A DNA stretch of 64,000 bases from Acetobacteraceae bacterium (GCA_947475245.1 CANJLW010000006.1:116894-180893), one strand, 5' to 3'; positions 9,200-18,795 are shown, counted from the first letter of the stretch. Numbers and translations: made by a program. Notes: generated by a model from the letters alone, not told the origin.

Positions 9200-10216
9200 A
9201 TGCGCGCACCGATGGCATTCGGTCTGGTGGCGGTTTGGGCGTTTGGCGCTCAGGCCCAGACAAACGAATACGGCTCCGCGGAGTTGATCGAAAAAGCCCG
9301 CGCGGAGGGCAAAATTTCCCTCTACTCCGTGAATTTCACCGAGACCGAGCAACCCTGGATCAAGGCCTTTAACAAGCGCTTCCCGTTCGTGACGGTTCAC
9401 CTGACGCGCGCCCCGGGCGGGCAGTTGATCACCCGCATCCAGACCGAAGCCGCGGCCGGCAAGCTGACCGCCGACGTCATCGAATATTCCGATCGCGGCC
9501 AGATCATGAAGATGCTGGACCTGTATCAGGACTACGCGCCGCCCAACGCCAAGGACTTCTCCCCGGCCGCGATTACCGATCCGACCAGGCTCTGGCCGCG
9601 CACCACGACAAGCTGGTGCCTCGTCTATAACACCGCGCTGGTCGACAAGCCTTTGACCAGTTGGCGCGACCTGACCGACGCCAAATGGAAAGGCAAACAA
9701 ATCGCCGAGGTGATCGCCGGCGGCGGCGGCCCGACCTGGAACCGCGTGTTGTTCGAACGCCAGGTGCTGGGAGAGGATTACTGGGGCAAGATGGCCGCCA
9801 ACGATCCGATCCTGTTTCCCTCCGGCGCGCCCGCGACCGACGCAATCGTGCGCGGCGAACTGAAAGTCGGCGCGCAGCAGACCAACATCGCCATTCCCCG
9901 CATCAAGGAAGGCGCGCCGATCGCCTGCGTGATGCCCAGGGAAGGCGCGCCGTTCACCTCCTATGCCGCCGGCATCCCCAAAACGGCCGTCAATGTGAAC
10001 GCCGCCCGGTTGTTCCTGAACTGGTCGCTGTCGCGCGAAGGGCAGGAATCCTTCGTCCGCGACTCCGGCGGCTTTTCGGCGCTGATCGACGGCCCGACGC
10101 CCGATGGCATCGACATGAAGACCGTAAAACCTTGGTATCCGAAAATGGAGGACTACGTCCGCCTGCAGGCATCCTGGGTCGAGGAATGGAACAAAGTCCA
10201 TAACTACCGTCAGTGA
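9200..10216 (+). CDS. Periplasmic solute-binding protein (iron(III)/spermidine type, ABC transporter)
   Basis: A 338-residue binding protein with a signal peptide (MRAPMAFGLVAVWAFGAQAQ, cleavage probably after AQA). The mature part shows the type II binding-protein pattern of the Fbp/PotD-like family: IEKARAEGKISLYS at the start and SWRDLTDAKWKGKQIAE in the middle. A strong GGGGAGG ribosome binding site precedes the ATG. No permease or ATPase gene lies beside it, so its transporter must be elsewhere or it has another role, such as a sensor. Ligand unknown. Confidence 0.88.
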   Translation: MRAPMAFGLVAVWAFGAQAQTNEYGSAELIEKARAEGKISLYSVNFTETEQPWIKAFNKRFPFVTVHLTRAPGGQLITRIQTEAAAGKLTADVIEYSDRGQIMKMLDLYQDYAPPNAKDFSPAAITDPTRLWPRTTTSWCLVYNTALVDKPLTSWRDLTDAKWKGKQIAEVIAGGGGPTWNRVLFERQVLGEDYWGKMAANDPILFPSGAPATDAIVRGELKVGAQQTNIAIPRIKEGAPIACVMPREGAPFTSYAAGIPKTAVNVNAARLFLNWSLSREGQESFVRDSGGFSALIDGPTPDGIDMKTVKPWYPKMEDYVRLQASWVEEWNKVHNYRQ

Positions 10217-10305
10217 TGACCGCGAAATCGGGGGTGAGCCTACGATAGCACTCCCGCCGACGCCCCTGTATCCTGCCCGCTGACGACTCGGATGGCCTCG
10301 CGGAT

Positions 10306-10320
10306 GTTCCTGAAAAGTTC
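10306..10320 (+). promoter_or_regulatory. LexA (SOS) box 1 upstream of recA
   Basis: The sequence is GTTCCTGAAAAGTTC, an exact GTTC-N7-GTTC match to the established alphaproteobacterial LexA operator. It ends directly before the candidate -35 hexamer of recA. Confidence 0.85.
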
Positions 10321-10349
10321 TTGTGCGGCGTCGGCGAATCGAACATAAT
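10321..10349 (+). promoter_or_regulatory. Candidate recA sigma-70 promoter
   Basis: TTGTGC (10321-10326) and CATAAT (10344-10349) are separated by 17 bases, a good housekeeping-type promoter. It is flanked upstream by LexA box 1 and its -10 is overlapped by LexA box 2, which explains damage-inducible recA expression. The leader to the ATG at 10496 would be about 140 bases. Confidence 0.65.
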
Positions 10350-10355
10350 ACGAAC
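10341..10355 (-). promoter_or_regulatory. LexA (SOS) box 2 overlapping the recA -10
   Basis: The plus strand reads GAACATAATACGAAC, which on the minus strand is GTTC-N7-GTTC, again an exact alphaproteobacterial LexA operator. It covers the candidate -10 hexamer, so LexA bound here should block RNA polymerase. Confidence 0.82.
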
Positions 10356-10495
10356 GAATGATGCGTGGCGGTCCGTGCGAGCCGCCGTCAAGAGATTCGC
10401 TTGCACAAAGCAATCGACTTGATGCAATCTATGCGCGAGTGTCTATTGGTATACTGGACCTGAAGTTGCAAACAACCGAACGGAAAGTCGCTCCG

Positions 10496-11536
10496 ATGGA
10501 AAAAAACAAAGCGCTCGACGCCGCTATGGCCCAAATCGAACGGGCCTTCGGCAAGGGCTCAATCATGCGCATGGGCGCGAAAGCCGGCGATGAGCAGATC
10601 GAGGTCATCTCCTCCGGCTCCCTCGGACTCGACCTCGCCCTCGGCATCGGCGGCATGCCCCGCGGCCGCATCGTCGAAATCTACGGACCGGAAAGCTCCG
10701 GCAAAACAACCCTCGCCCTGCACATCATCGCCGAAGCACAAAAGCGCGGCGGCACCTGCGCATTTATCGACGCCGAACACGCGCTCGATCCGATCTATGC
10801 CCGCAAGCTCGGCGTCGATGTCGATAACCTGCTGATCAGCCAGCCGGATGCCGGCGAACAGGCACTCGAAATCGCCGATACGCTGGTACGCTCCGGGGCC
10901 GTCGATGTCCTGGTCGTCGACAGCGTCGCCGCCCTGGTGCCCCGCGCCGAACTCGAAGGCGAAATGGGCGACAGCCACATGGGCCTGCACGCTCGGCTGA
11001 TGTCGCAGGCATTGCGCAAAATCACCGGCAGCGTGTCGCGCAGCAACTGCATGCTGGTCTTCCTGAACCAGATCCGCATGAAGATCGGCGTGATGTTCGG
11101 CAACCCGGAAACCACCACGGGCGGCAACGCGCTGAAGTTCTACGCCTCCATCCGCCTCGAAATCCGCCGCATCGGCCAGATCAAGGAGCGGGAAGAAGTC
11201 GTCGGCAACCAAACCCGGGTCAAGGTCGTCAAGAACAAGCTCGCGCCGCCGTTCCGACAGGTCGAATTCGACATTATGTACGGCGAAGGCATCAGCAAGG
11301 TCGGCGAATTGCTCGATCTCGGGGTCAAGGCCGGCGTGGTGGAAAAATCCGGCGCCTGGTTCAGCTATGACAGCACCCGCATCGGTCAGGGGCGCGAAAA
11401 CGCCAAACAGTACCTGCGCGATCATCCCGAGATGGCAACTTCGATCGAGGTCAAGGTCCGCGACAAATCGGGCGTCGTGACCAATGCCATGATCTCGCCG
11501 CCGGAAGAAAACGACGAAGCCGAAGCGGCCGAGTAA
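10496..11536 (+). CDS. recA: Recombinase A
   Basis: A 346-residue RecA, the strand-exchange ATPase of homologous recombination and co-protease for LexA. It starts at ATG 10496, giving [20 protein letters not shown] as expected. The Walker A motif GPESSGKT is at residues 64-71 and the L2-loop region with [20 protein letters not shown] is intact. The acidic C-terminus (ENDEAEAAE) is normal. Two LexA boxes and a promoter lie upstream, and a 13-bp hairpin follows. recX is present in the window but is not linked. Confidence 0.98.
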   Translation: MEKNKALDAAMAQIERAFGKGSIMRMGAKAGDEQIEVISSGSLGLDLALGIGGMPRGRIVEIYGPESSGKTTLALHIIAEAQKRGGTCAFIDAEHALDPIYARKLGVDVDNLLISQPDAGEQALEIADTLVRSGAVDVLVVDSVAALVPRAELEGEMGDSHMGLHARLMSQALRKITGSVSRSNCMLVFLNQIRMKIGVMFGNPETTTGGNALKFYASIRLEIRRIGQIKEREEVVGNQTRVKVVKNKLAPPFRQVEFDIMYGEGISKVGELLDLGVKAGVVEKSGAWFSYDSTRIGQGRENAKQYLRDHPEMATSIEVKVRDKSGVVTNAMISPPEENDEAEAAE

Positions 11537-11547
11537 ACCCTGGCACA

Positions 11548-11576
11548 CCACCTTTCCCGCCCCGCGGGAAAGGTGG
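11548..11576. terminator. Strong hairpin between recA and a convergent gene
   Basis: A perfect 13-bp stem (11548-11560 with 11564-11576) with a CCC loop lies 12 bases after the recA stop and 16 bases beyond the convergent gene's stop. No T tract follows on either strand, but the position suggests a shared transcription end. Confidence 0.65.
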
Positions 11577-11591
11577 CAGCCAAACGACAGA

Positions 11592-13232
11592 TCAGACCCG
11601 ACGCACGACCGGCGACGGGATGCTCTCGATCATCACATTCACCACGGCGGGCTTGCCGCTCGCGATCGCCCGTTCCAACGCCGCGGGAAGATCGGCGGCG
11701 TTCTCAACCAACTCGCCATGCCCGCCCAGCGCGGTCGCAACCAGTTCATACCGAGTCGGGTTCAACTCGCAGCCATGCGTCCGGTTCGGGCCGTAATCCC
11801 GCACCTGCAGATTATACTCCGCATTCCAGCGCGAATCCGTCCCCACCACGGCGACATACGGCAGGTTCAGGCGCACCGCGGTTTCCAACTCCGACATATG
11901 AAAACCGAACGTGCCGTCGCCCAGCACCGCGATCACCGGCGCCGATTGTTCCACCACCCGCGCGCCGCTCGCCATCGGCAGCGACGAACCGATGGAGCCG
12001 GCAACGCCATTGATCATGCGGCGATCGTTGCTCAACATGCTCTGACCCCACTGCGCGAACTCCCCGCCGTCGCAGATCAGAACGGAATCCCGATTGCGCG
12101 CCAGCACCGGCTGTAACGCCCGGAAAACCTCCGCCGGATGCAGCTTGCCCGGGGTTTTCGACGTAATCGTCGCCATGTCGTCGGGACGATCGGCAAACGC
12201 CGCCTTCGCCTCCGCCACCCACGCGGCATCGCCCTTTACGCGCCCGGCGGACCGCGCGATCAGCGCTTCCCCCGCCGGATACGTGTCGGCCACGCAGCCG
12301 AACGCCAGCAGCTTGCCCTTGGTCTGGGTGGCACGCTCGATCAGCGCGCCTTCCGGATCGATGGAAATGAACCGGCAGGCGGGATCGATGAACGGCGCCG
12401 CACCAAACTTCACGGTGAAATCGAGCGCCTTGCCCAACAGCACGATCAGGTCGGCGCGCTTCGCGACATCGGCATACCGGCCCAGAGTCGCGTCGTTGAA
12501 GCCGCGAGGGCCTTCGCTGATGACGGTTGGAATGCCAAGCGCGGCTTCGATCCGCGCCAACAGATCGCGCCCCGGCCGATTGGCCAGCACCGGCGCGCCG
12601 ATCACCAGCGGGCGCTGGGCCGTTCCGATAATGGACAGAATAGCATCCGCCGCCGCATCGTTCAGCGCCACCGGCTCACTACAAAAATCACTGGCGCTCG
12701 GCCATACAACCGCACTCTCGGGAACGCTGGCGTCCAGGATATCCGACGGCAGGCTCAGATGCACCGGACCCGGACGGCCGGACGTGGCGATGCGGATCGC
12801 TTTGGCGACTTCCATGCCGACGGTCGCGGTATCGGTTGCCATCCACGATGCCTTGGACACCGGCGCGGCCATTTCCGCCTGACGCAATTCCTGAAACCCG
12901 CCGCGGCCCAACTGATCGGTTTCGGTGTGGCCGGAGAACAGTACCATCGGCGTTTCCTGCCCAAGCGCCGTAAACAGCGCGCCAACCGCGTTCGCGTGGC
13001 CGGGGCCGCCGGTTACCCAGGCAATGCCGGGCTTGCCGGTCAGGCGGCCATAGGCATCCGCCATGTGCACCGTCGCGGCTTCGTGCCGCACGTGCAAAAG
13101 CTCCAGCTTGCTGTCGATCGCCGCGTCGAACAGCGACATGATGTGATTGCCGGACAGCGTAAAGATCGTCGTGTGCCCGGCTCGTTCGAGCGTACGCACG
13201 ACGATGTCGGCGCCGCGCAGCATTGTGGTCAT
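11592..13232 (-). CDS. ThDP-dependent enzyme, acetolactate synthase-like
   Basis: A 546-residue three-domain ThDP enzyme of the acetolactate synthase/benzoylformate decarboxylase superfamily. Glu51 in VRHEAATVHMADAYGRLTG is the cofactor-activating residue. The C-terminal Mg-ThDP motif runs from LGDGTFGFHMSELETA to GTDSRWN, where Asp-Ser replaces the usual NN. The start at 13232 has AAGGA upstream; a Met 12 codons earlier is less likely. It lies downstream of an SDR gene but is separated from it by a terminator-like hairpin. The reaction (decarboxylase, carboligase or lyase) is not decided by sequence. It is not a typical IlvB because no small subunit is nearby. Confidence 0.8.
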   Translation of the reverse strand: MTTMLRGADIVVRTLERAGHTTIFTLSGNHIMSLFDAAIDSKLELLHVRHEAATVHMADAYGRLTGKPGIAWVTGGPGHANAVGALFTALGQETPMVLFSGHTETDQLGRGGFQELRQAEMAAPVSKASWMATDTATVGMEVAKAIRIATSGRPGPVHLSLPSDILDASVPESAVVWPSASDFCSEPVALNDAAADAILSIIGTAQRPLVIGAPVLANRPGRDLLARIEAALGIPTVISEGPRGFNDATLGRYADVAKRADLIVLLGKALDFTVKFGAAPFIDPACRFISIDPEGALIERATQTKGKLLAFGCVADTYPAGEALIARSAGRVKGDAAWVAEAKAAFADRPDDMATITSKTPGKLHPAEVFRALQPVLARNRDSVLICDGGEFAQWGQSMLSNDRRMINGVAGSIGSSLPMASGARVVEQSAPVIAVLGDGTFGFHMSELETAVRLNLPYVAVVGTDSRWNAEYNLQVRDYGPNRTHGCELNPTRYELVATALGGHGELVENAADLPAALERAIASGKPAVVNVMIESIPSPVVRRV

Positions 13233-13267
13233 GGCGGTGGTTTCCTTGGCGGCGTCGTTAAAACGCA

Positions 13268-13290
13268 ACAGGGGGGCATTGCCCCCCTGT
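13268..13290 (-). terminator. Rho-independent terminator after the SDR gene
   Basis: A perfect 10-bp stem (13268-13277 with 13281-13290) with an AAT loop on the minus strand is followed on that strand by TTGCGTTTT. It sits 21 bases after the SDR stop and 35 bases before the next gene, so it may separate or attenuate the ThDP enzyme gene. Confidence 0.75.
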
Positions 13291-13310
13291 CTTGGTCTTC
13301 GTGGAAGGGA

Positions 13311-14222
13311 TCAGACGGGATCCCAGGCATACACGTCGCGGGTCCGTTCCAGCGGCGTGAACGCCTTTTCGACGGCCGGCAGCCAATGCGTCGCCAGGTT
13401 TTCCGACGTCCAGCCATCCGGACGCGCCATGATGCGGATCGGGCGGGGCTGGTTGTACAGATACACCTCGTTGCCGCGCACGCCGAAGATCTGGCCGGAA
13501 ACCTTCGCGGCCGCGTCGGTGCCCAGGAACGAGATCAGCTTCGCGATGTGGTCCGGACGGGTCTTCTGCGCGCGGGCCTGCAGTTGCTCTTCCGTCTGTC
13601 CCGGCACGGTTTCGATCATGCGGCTGAACGCATGCGGACCAATGCAGTTGGAGCGGATGTTGTAGCGCTGCATGTCCATCGCGATACAACGCGACAGGCC
13701 GGCAATGCCGAGCTTGGCGGCGCCGTAGTTGGTTTGTCCGACGGAACCGATGAGGCCGGAGGTCGAGGTGATGTGCACATAGGCCCCGCTCTCCTGCTTA
13801 CGGAAATGCGGCACCGCGGCGCGGCTGACATAGAAGGCACCATAAAGGTGGACCTTCATGACGGCGTCCCACTCTTCGATCGACATGTAGTGGAACATGC
13901 GATCGCGCAGGATGCCGGCGTTGTTCACGACCATGTCGATGCGACCGAAATTGTCGATCGCGTCCTGCACCATCTTCTGGGCATCTTCCCAGCTCGCAAC
14001 GCTGCCGGTGTTCGCAACGGCTCGGCCGGTGCCATGCGCCTGCGTGATTTCCGCGACGACGCGTTGCGCCGGGCCGGAGTCACGGCCTTCGCCGGTCACG
14101 GTGCCGCCGATGTCGTTCACCACGACCATCGCGCCGTTTGCCGCCAGTTCAAGCGCCGTCGCGCGGCCGATGCCGCCACCGGCGCCGGTTACGACGGCAA
14201 CCTTGCCATCCATCATTCCCAT
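13311..14222 (-). CDS. Short-chain dehydrogenase, hydroxyacyl-CoA dehydrogenase type
   Basis: A 303-residue SDR. It has the TGAGGGIG cofactor motif near residues 12-19, NNAG, the catalytic Ser in ITSTSG, and YGAAK (Tyr/Lys). The N-terminal insertion with VNDIGG and the extended C-terminus resemble the (3R)-hydroxyacyl-CoA dehydrogenase domain of multifunctional enzyme 2. A GGAGGAAA ribosome binding site supports ATG 14222. It follows an acyl-CoA catabolic gene set on the same strand by 92 bases, which supports action on a CoA thioester. The precise substrate is unknown. Confidence 0.85.
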   Translation of the reverse strand: MGMMDGKVAVVTGAGGGIGRATALELAANGAMVVVNDIGGTVTGEGRDSGPAQRVVAEITQAHGTGRAVANTGSVASWEDAQKMVQDAIDNFGRIDMVVNNAGILRDRMFHYMSIEEWDAVMKVHLYGAFYVSRAAVPHFRKQESGAYVHITSTSGLIGSVGQTNYGAAKLGIAGLSRCIAMDMQRYNIRSNCIGPHAFSRMIETVPGQTEEQLQARAQKTRPDHIAKLISFLGTDAAAKVSGQIFGVRGNEVYLYNQPRPIRIMARPDGWTSENLATHWLPAVEKAFTPLERTRDVYAWDPV

Positions 14223-14314
14223 TGGGTTTCCTCCATAACGATCAGAACCCGGATAACATGCGACAACACGCGCTTCGTGTCATCATCCAGCCCCGGCTAT
14301 TCTGTCAGTCGATC

Positions 14315-16429
14315 TCAGTCCTTCATCGTCAACAAGGCATCGGCGACCGTCAGGCCGGACCCGTCGGCGTGAACGATCACGGGATTCAACTCGAATTCCG
14401 CGACCTGATCGCGCAACGTCAGGGCGGCGCGCGACAAGGCCGCGATCAGCGACGCGACCGGCGCCAGGTCGATCGCTTTCGATCCGCGGAACCCCGTCAG
14501 CAGCCGAGACGATTTCAGCGATCGGATCATCCGTTCCGCCTCGGCCTCATTGATCGGCGCGGGACTGTGCGTGACGTCGCCGAACAACTCGACCGTGACT
14601 CCGCCCATGCCGACCATGACGATCGGGCCGAACGTGGCATCGTTGACCATGCCGATGACGAGTTCGTGTCCCTTCGGCGCCATCTTCTGCACCAGCACGC
14701 CGTCGATCCGCGCATCCGGCTTATACGCCGCGACATCGGCCAACATCGCCTCGTACGCGACCGAAACCGCCTCCGCGTCGGTCAGGTGCAGGCGCACGCC
14801 TCCGGCTTCGGTCTTGTGCGGCAGATCGCCGGATTGCACCTTCAGCACGACCGGAAAACCCAGCGTCGTCGCCGCGGTCGCGGCCTCGGCGGCGGAGGTG
14901 ACCAGCCTTTCCCGCGGCGGCGGCAGCCAGGCGGCCAGCACCTGCTTGGCCTGATACTCCGGCACGATGCGCGGCAGGCCCGGATACAGCGCGCCCGAAA
15001 CCGGCTCGAACCGTTCCGGCAGGGGACGTTGCAGCGCGTCGGCGTAATCCGCAAGTTTGCCCATCGCCACGCCGACGTTGCGCAAATCGCTGTGCAGGAA
15101 CAGCCCGCATTTCGCCGCCTGATCGCGCCCGAACGCCGATGGCACTGTATAGGTCCAGACCGTGACCGGCTTGCCGCAGCTTTCGGCCACCGCGCGGATA
15201 CGATCGCTGTCCAACGACACGCGGGTTTCGCTGGTCAGCGAACTGATCAGCACCACCATGTCGATTTCGTCCGATCGCGCCAGCGTTTCCAGCGCCGTCA
15301 TCATCGCCGGGCGCGTATTGGCGCCTTGCGCGGTCACATCGACCGGATTGCCGGAGGCACCGTAAGACGGCATCACCGCCCGCAATTGTCCCTGCAAGTC
15401 CGTCGACAGCCCCGGCACGGTCAGGCCATGCATCGACAGCGTGTCTGCCATCCACGCGCCGCCGCCACCCGACGGCGTAACGATCCCGACTCGCCGTCCC
15501 CGTGGCGTGGGGCAGGTCAGCACGACCCCGGCGATCGCCACGGCCTCATCCGGGTCTTCCGCCTCAATCACCCCGTAGCGTTCGAACACCGCGTGATAGG
15601 CGGCATACGACCCGGACAGCGACGCCGTATGCGACGCCGCCGCGCGCGTGCCGGCATCGGTGCGACCGACCTTGATCGCGATGACCGGCTTGCCCAGGCG
15701 ATGCGCTTTTTCCAATGCGGTAATGAAACCGGGCCCGTTGCGGATCGCCTCGCAGAACAGCATCACCGCGCTCGTATGCGGGTCCTCGATCATGTAATCG
15801 AGGAAATCGGCCATTCCCAGATCGGCCTCGTTGCCGGTGGAGATGACATAGCTGAACCCCAGCCCCGCCGCCTTGCCGCGATTGAACAGGGCGAAACCGA
15901 TCCCGCCGGACTGGGCGATGACGCCGATTCGTTTCTCCGACACCAGCACTTGGGTATCGTCGGCCTTGGTTTCGACCGTCGGGCTGAACGTCGTCGCGAC
16001 CTTGCCCAGGGCGTTGTAATAGCCCTCGCAGTTCGGGCCGCAGGCCCGAATGCCATAGCGCTGGGTTACGTCGATCAGCGCCTGCTGCATGTCGCCCGCC
16101 GATCCGCCTTCCTCGGCAAAGCCCGAGGAAATGATCAGCGTGTTCTTGACGCCCGCCTTGGCGCATTCTTCCACCGCGGCGGCAACGCCGGCGGCCGGAA
16201 TGGCCACCAGCGCCAGATCGATCGACCCGCCCGCCGAAGCAATGGTCGGGTAACAGGCCAACCCGTCGATATCTTGGTATGACGGGTTGATCGGCAGAAT
16301 CCGACCGGGAAAGCCGTTTTCCCGCAGTTGATGCAGCAACCGCCCGCGAATGCGATGCTTGTCCGGCGACGCGCCCAGGACCGCGATGGTTTCCGGCCAG
16401 AAAAAACTATGCAGCCGGTGCGCGGTCAT
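14315..16429 (-). CDS. ADP-forming acyl-CoA synthetase (CoA-binding, ligase and ATP-grasp domains)
   Basis: A 704-residue fusion of the succinyl-CoA-synthetase-like alpha part and the ATP-grasp beta part. N-terminal CoA-binding Rossmann domain: WPETIAVLGASPDKHRIRG. Middle flavodoxin-like ligase domains: RIGVIAQSGGIGFAL and RVGIVTPSGGGGAWM. C-terminal ATP-grasp part: FPVVLKVQSGDLPHKTEAGG, near residue 535. The family makes or cleaves acyl-CoA with ADP and phosphate. The active-site histidine is expected in the alpha part. It overlaps the upstream acyl-CoA dehydrogenase by ATGA, so it probably activates the substrate of that pathway. Confidence 0.9.
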   Translation of the reverse strand: MTAHRLHSFFWPETIAVLGASPDKHRIRGRLLHQLRENGFPGRILPINPSYQDIDGLACYPTIASAGGSIDLALVAIPAAGVAAAVEECAKAGVKNTLIISSGFAEEGGSAGDMQQALIDVTQRYGIRACGPNCEGYYNALGKVATTFSPTVETKADDTQVLVSEKRIGVIAQSGGIGFALFNRGKAAGLGFSYVISTGNEADLGMADFLDYMIEDPHTSAVMLFCEAIRNGPGFITALEKAHRLGKPVIAIKVGRTDAGTRAAASHTASLSGSYAAYHAVFERYGVIEAEDPDEAVAIAGVVLTCPTPRGRRVGIVTPSGGGGAWMADTLSMHGLTVPGLSTDLQGQLRAVMPSYGASGNPVDVTAQGANTRPAMMTALETLARSDEIDMVVLISSLTSETRVSLDSDRIRAVAESCGKPVTVWTYTVPSAFGRDQAAKCGLFLHSDLRNVGVAMGKLADYADALQRPLPERFEPVSGALYPGLPRIVPEYQAKQVLAAWLPPPRERLVTSAAEAATAATTLGFPVVLKVQSGDLPHKTEAGGVRLHLTDAEAVSVAYEAMLADVAAYKPDARIDGVLVQKMAPKGHELVIGMVNDATFGPIVMVGMGGVTVELFGDVTHSPAPINEAEAERMIRSLKSSRLLTGFRGSKAIDLAPVASLIAALSRAALTLRDQVAEFELNPVIVHADGSGLTVADALLTMKD

Positions 16430-17664
16430 GTCCGGCTCCCGCCCGTCGGGATGTCTCGGAAGGCGATGCCCTTGTCGGCGCGCGGATCCTGCGGCAGGCC
16501 CAGAACCCGTTCGGCGATGATGTTCTTCATTATCTCATCCGTGCCGCCGGCCAGCCGCAGGGCAGGGGAGTAGAGCAGTGCTTCCTCGAAAATGCCCGCC
16601 ACCGGCATCGATTCCCCCATCGTCGGGCCGGCCATGCCGATCATGTCGAGGCCATACGACAGGATGTCCTGCAATTTGTTCGCCGCCACGACCTTGATGA
16701 TCGACGACTCGGGCCCGGGCGTCGCGCCGCGCGACAGCGCCGTCATGCCGCGGAACTTGGTAAACTTCAGGCCTTGGGAGCGGACATAGAATTCCGCCAG
16801 CTTTTCCTGCACCGCGTCGTTGTCGATCGCCAGACCGTCTTCCAGTTCGATCGCTTCCGCCAACCGGAACAACTCCGCCACATCCGGGCCGGGCGCGTCG
16901 CGCATGCCATGGCGTTCGTTCATCAGCGTGGTCAGCGCCACTTTCCAACCGGCGCCCACCGGCCCGACCCGACGCGTGTCGGGAATGCGGACATTGGTGA
17001 AAAACACCTCGTTGAAATGCGACGATCCCGAAACCTGCTTGATCGGCCTGATTTCGATGCCCGGCGTTTTCATGTCCAGAATGAAAAACGACAGCCCGGC
17101 ATGCTTGGCCACATTGGCATCGGTCCGCGCCACCAGAATGCCGAAATCGCTGTAATGCGCGCCGGAGTTCCAGATCTTCTGCCCGTTCACCACCCAGTCG
17201 TCGCCGTCCCGCTCCGCGCGCGTGCGCAGCGCGGCCAGGTCCGAACCGCCGCCGGGTTCGGAGAACAACTGGCACCAGACTTCGTCGGCGCGCATCGCCG
17301 GCTTTACGAAACGCTCCCGCTGTTCCGGAGTGCCCCAGGTGCAGATCGTCGGCTGCGCCAGATTGATGCCGATACCAAACAACCCGGTCAGCACGTCGTA
17401 CTGCGCTTCTTCCTGGTTATAGATGACGTTCTGAATCTGCGTGCCGCCCTGTCCGCCCCATTCGACGGGCCAATGGATGCCGACGAACCCGGCCGCGAAC
17501 TTACGGCGCTGGAAATCCTTGGCCTTTTCCATCGCTCCCGGCGCATCCTGACCGCGCCGATATCCCTCCACCGCGCCCGGCTTGCGGCGTTCGGCATTGG
17601 CGGACAGGAACGCGCGGGCCTTGGCGCGGAACGCGGCTTCTTCCGGTGTATCTTCGAAATCCAT
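16426..17664 (-). CDS. Acyl-CoA dehydrogenase (large, 412 residues)
   Basis: FAD acyl-CoA dehydrogenase introducing an alpha-beta double bond in an acyl-CoA, with electrons passed to ETF. The FAD and substrate-binding segment CQLFSEPGGGSDLAALRTRA and WVVNGQKIWNSGAHYSDFG are family hallmarks; the C-terminal LAGGTDEIMKNIIAERVLGL is the conserved end. It is the second of two adjacent acyl-CoA dehydrogenase genes, 15 bases after the first, and overlaps the acyl-CoA synthetase. Adjacent pairs often form heteromers in steroid or terpenoid side-chain catabolism; whether these two do is inference. Confidence 0.92.
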   Translation of the reverse strand: MDFEDTPEEAAFRAKARAFLSANAERRKPGAVEGYRRGQDAPGAMEKAKDFQRRKFAAGFVGIHWPVEWGGQGGTQIQNVIYNQEEAQYDVLTGLFGIGINLAQPTICTWGTPEQRERFVKPAMRADEVWCQLFSEPGGGSDLAALRTRAERDGDDWVVNGQKIWNSGAHYSDFGILVARTDANVAKHAGLSFFILDMKTPGIEIRPIKQVSGSSHFNEVFFTNVRIPDTRRVGPVGAGWKVALTTLMNERHGMRDAPGPDVAELFRLAEAIELEDGLAIDNDAVQEKLAEFYVRSQGLKFTKFRGMTALSRGATPGPESSIIKVVAANKLQDILSYGLDMIGMAGPTMGESMPVAGIFEEALLYSPALRLAGGTDEIMKNIIAERVLGLPQDPRADKGIAFRDIPTGGSRT

Positions 17665-17679
17665 GACTGCGTTCCTTTC

Positions 17680-18795
17680 CTATGCCGCTTCCAGGCTGGT
17701 GTTGCGGGTACGCAATTCATGCACCAGCCGCTTTTTCCATTCCCGCGCGCCGCCCAGGGCCAGGCCCAGGACCTTCGCGCGCCGATAGTAAAGATGGCAG
17801 TCCATCTGCCAGGTGAACCCCATCCCGCCGTGAGTCTGGATGTTCTCCTTGGTCACGAACCAACCGGCCTCGGTGGCGGCGATCCGCGCGACGCTGGCCG
17901 CGATCGGCAGTTCGGCGGCATCGGTATGCACCGCCCAGGCGCCGTAATAGGCATTGGAGCGCGCCATCTGCACCTGGATGTACATGTCGGCCAGCTTATG
18001 CTTGATCCCCTGGAAGCTGCCGATCGGCCGGCCGAAGGCAAAGCGTTCCTTGGCATAGGCGTTCCCCATGTCCAACGCGGCTTCCGCCCCGCCGACCTGC
18101 TCGAACGCCATCGGCACGGCGGCATAATCCAGCAGCGTGCGCACGCTGTCCGGCCGTTCCGCGCCCGGCAGAGCCTCACACGCCGCGCCGCTGAACACGA
18201 TGCGCGCGTGCGAACGGGTGGGATCGATCGTCGTCACGGTCTCGCGCGCGACACCCGGTCCTTTCAGGTCCACAAGGTGCATCCAGGGCGCGCCGTTCAC
18301 CACGACCACGGCAAAGTCGGCGATGTCCCCGTCCGGCACCGACAGCTTCGTGCCGGTCAGTTTGCCGCCGGTCACCTGCGCCGCCATCCGGGTCGCATCG
18401 ACCGGCCCCGGGCGTTCCGCCATCGCGAACGTACCGATCAGGTCGCCCGACGCCAGTTTCGGCAGATAGGCCTGCTTCTGCGCTTCCGAGCCGAACAGCA
18501 TGATCGCCTCCGTCGCCAGATACACCGACGACGAAAACGGTACCGGCGCCACCGCTCGGCCTAACTCCTCTGCCAGCACGCAGACCGCGAGCCGTCCCAG
18601 CCCGACGCCGCCGTACTCCTCCGGGATCGCCGCGCCGGTCCAGCCCATCTCCGCGATGGCTTTCCACAGTTCGGCCGCATACGGCTCGTCACCGTCCAGA
18701 ATGCGTCGCGGCACCGATGTCGGACAGCGATCCGCCAGAAAGCGGCGGGCTTCCTCGCGCAATTGGTTCAGCTCGTCGGAAAAGTCGAAGTTCAT
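17680..18795 (-). CDS. Acyl-CoA dehydrogenase (371 residues, partner type)
   Basis: A second acyl-CoA dehydrogenase family member. N-terminal helical domain: FDFSDELNQLREEARRFLAD. Middle: GAAIPEEYGGVGLGRLAVC. C-terminal: QTHGGMGFTWQMDCHLYYRR, the usual FAD-contact segment. The beta domain lacks the usual SEPGGGSD-like sequence, having MAERPGPVDATRMAAQ instead. This fits the non-catalytic or partner subunits of heteromeric dehydrogenases. A GAGGGGG ribosome binding site precedes ATG 18795. First gene of an at least three-gene operon. Confidence 0.88.
   Translation of the reverse strand: MNFDFSDELNQLREEARRFLADRCPTSVPRRILDGDEPYAAELWKAIAEMGWTGAAIPEEYGGVGLGRLAVCVLAEELGRAVAPVPFSSSVYLATEAIMLFGSEAQKQAYLPKLASGDLIGTFAMAERPGPVDATRMAAQVTGGKLTGTKLSVPDGDIADFAVVVVNGAPWMHLVDLKGPGVARETVTTIDPTRSHARIVFSGAACEALPGAERPDSVRTLLDYAAVPMAFEQVGGAEAALDMGNAYAKERFAFGRPIGSFQGIKHKLADMYIQVQMARSNAYYGAWAVHTDAAELPIAASVARIAATEAGWFVTKENIQTHGGMGFTWQMDCHLYYRRAKVLGLALGGAREWKKRLVHELRTRNTSLEAA

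Noticed and set aside
10419..10455. Second recA promoter (TTGATG with TATACT)
   Set aside because: The spacing is 25 bases, too long; the promoter at 10321-10349 with LexA boxes is better.
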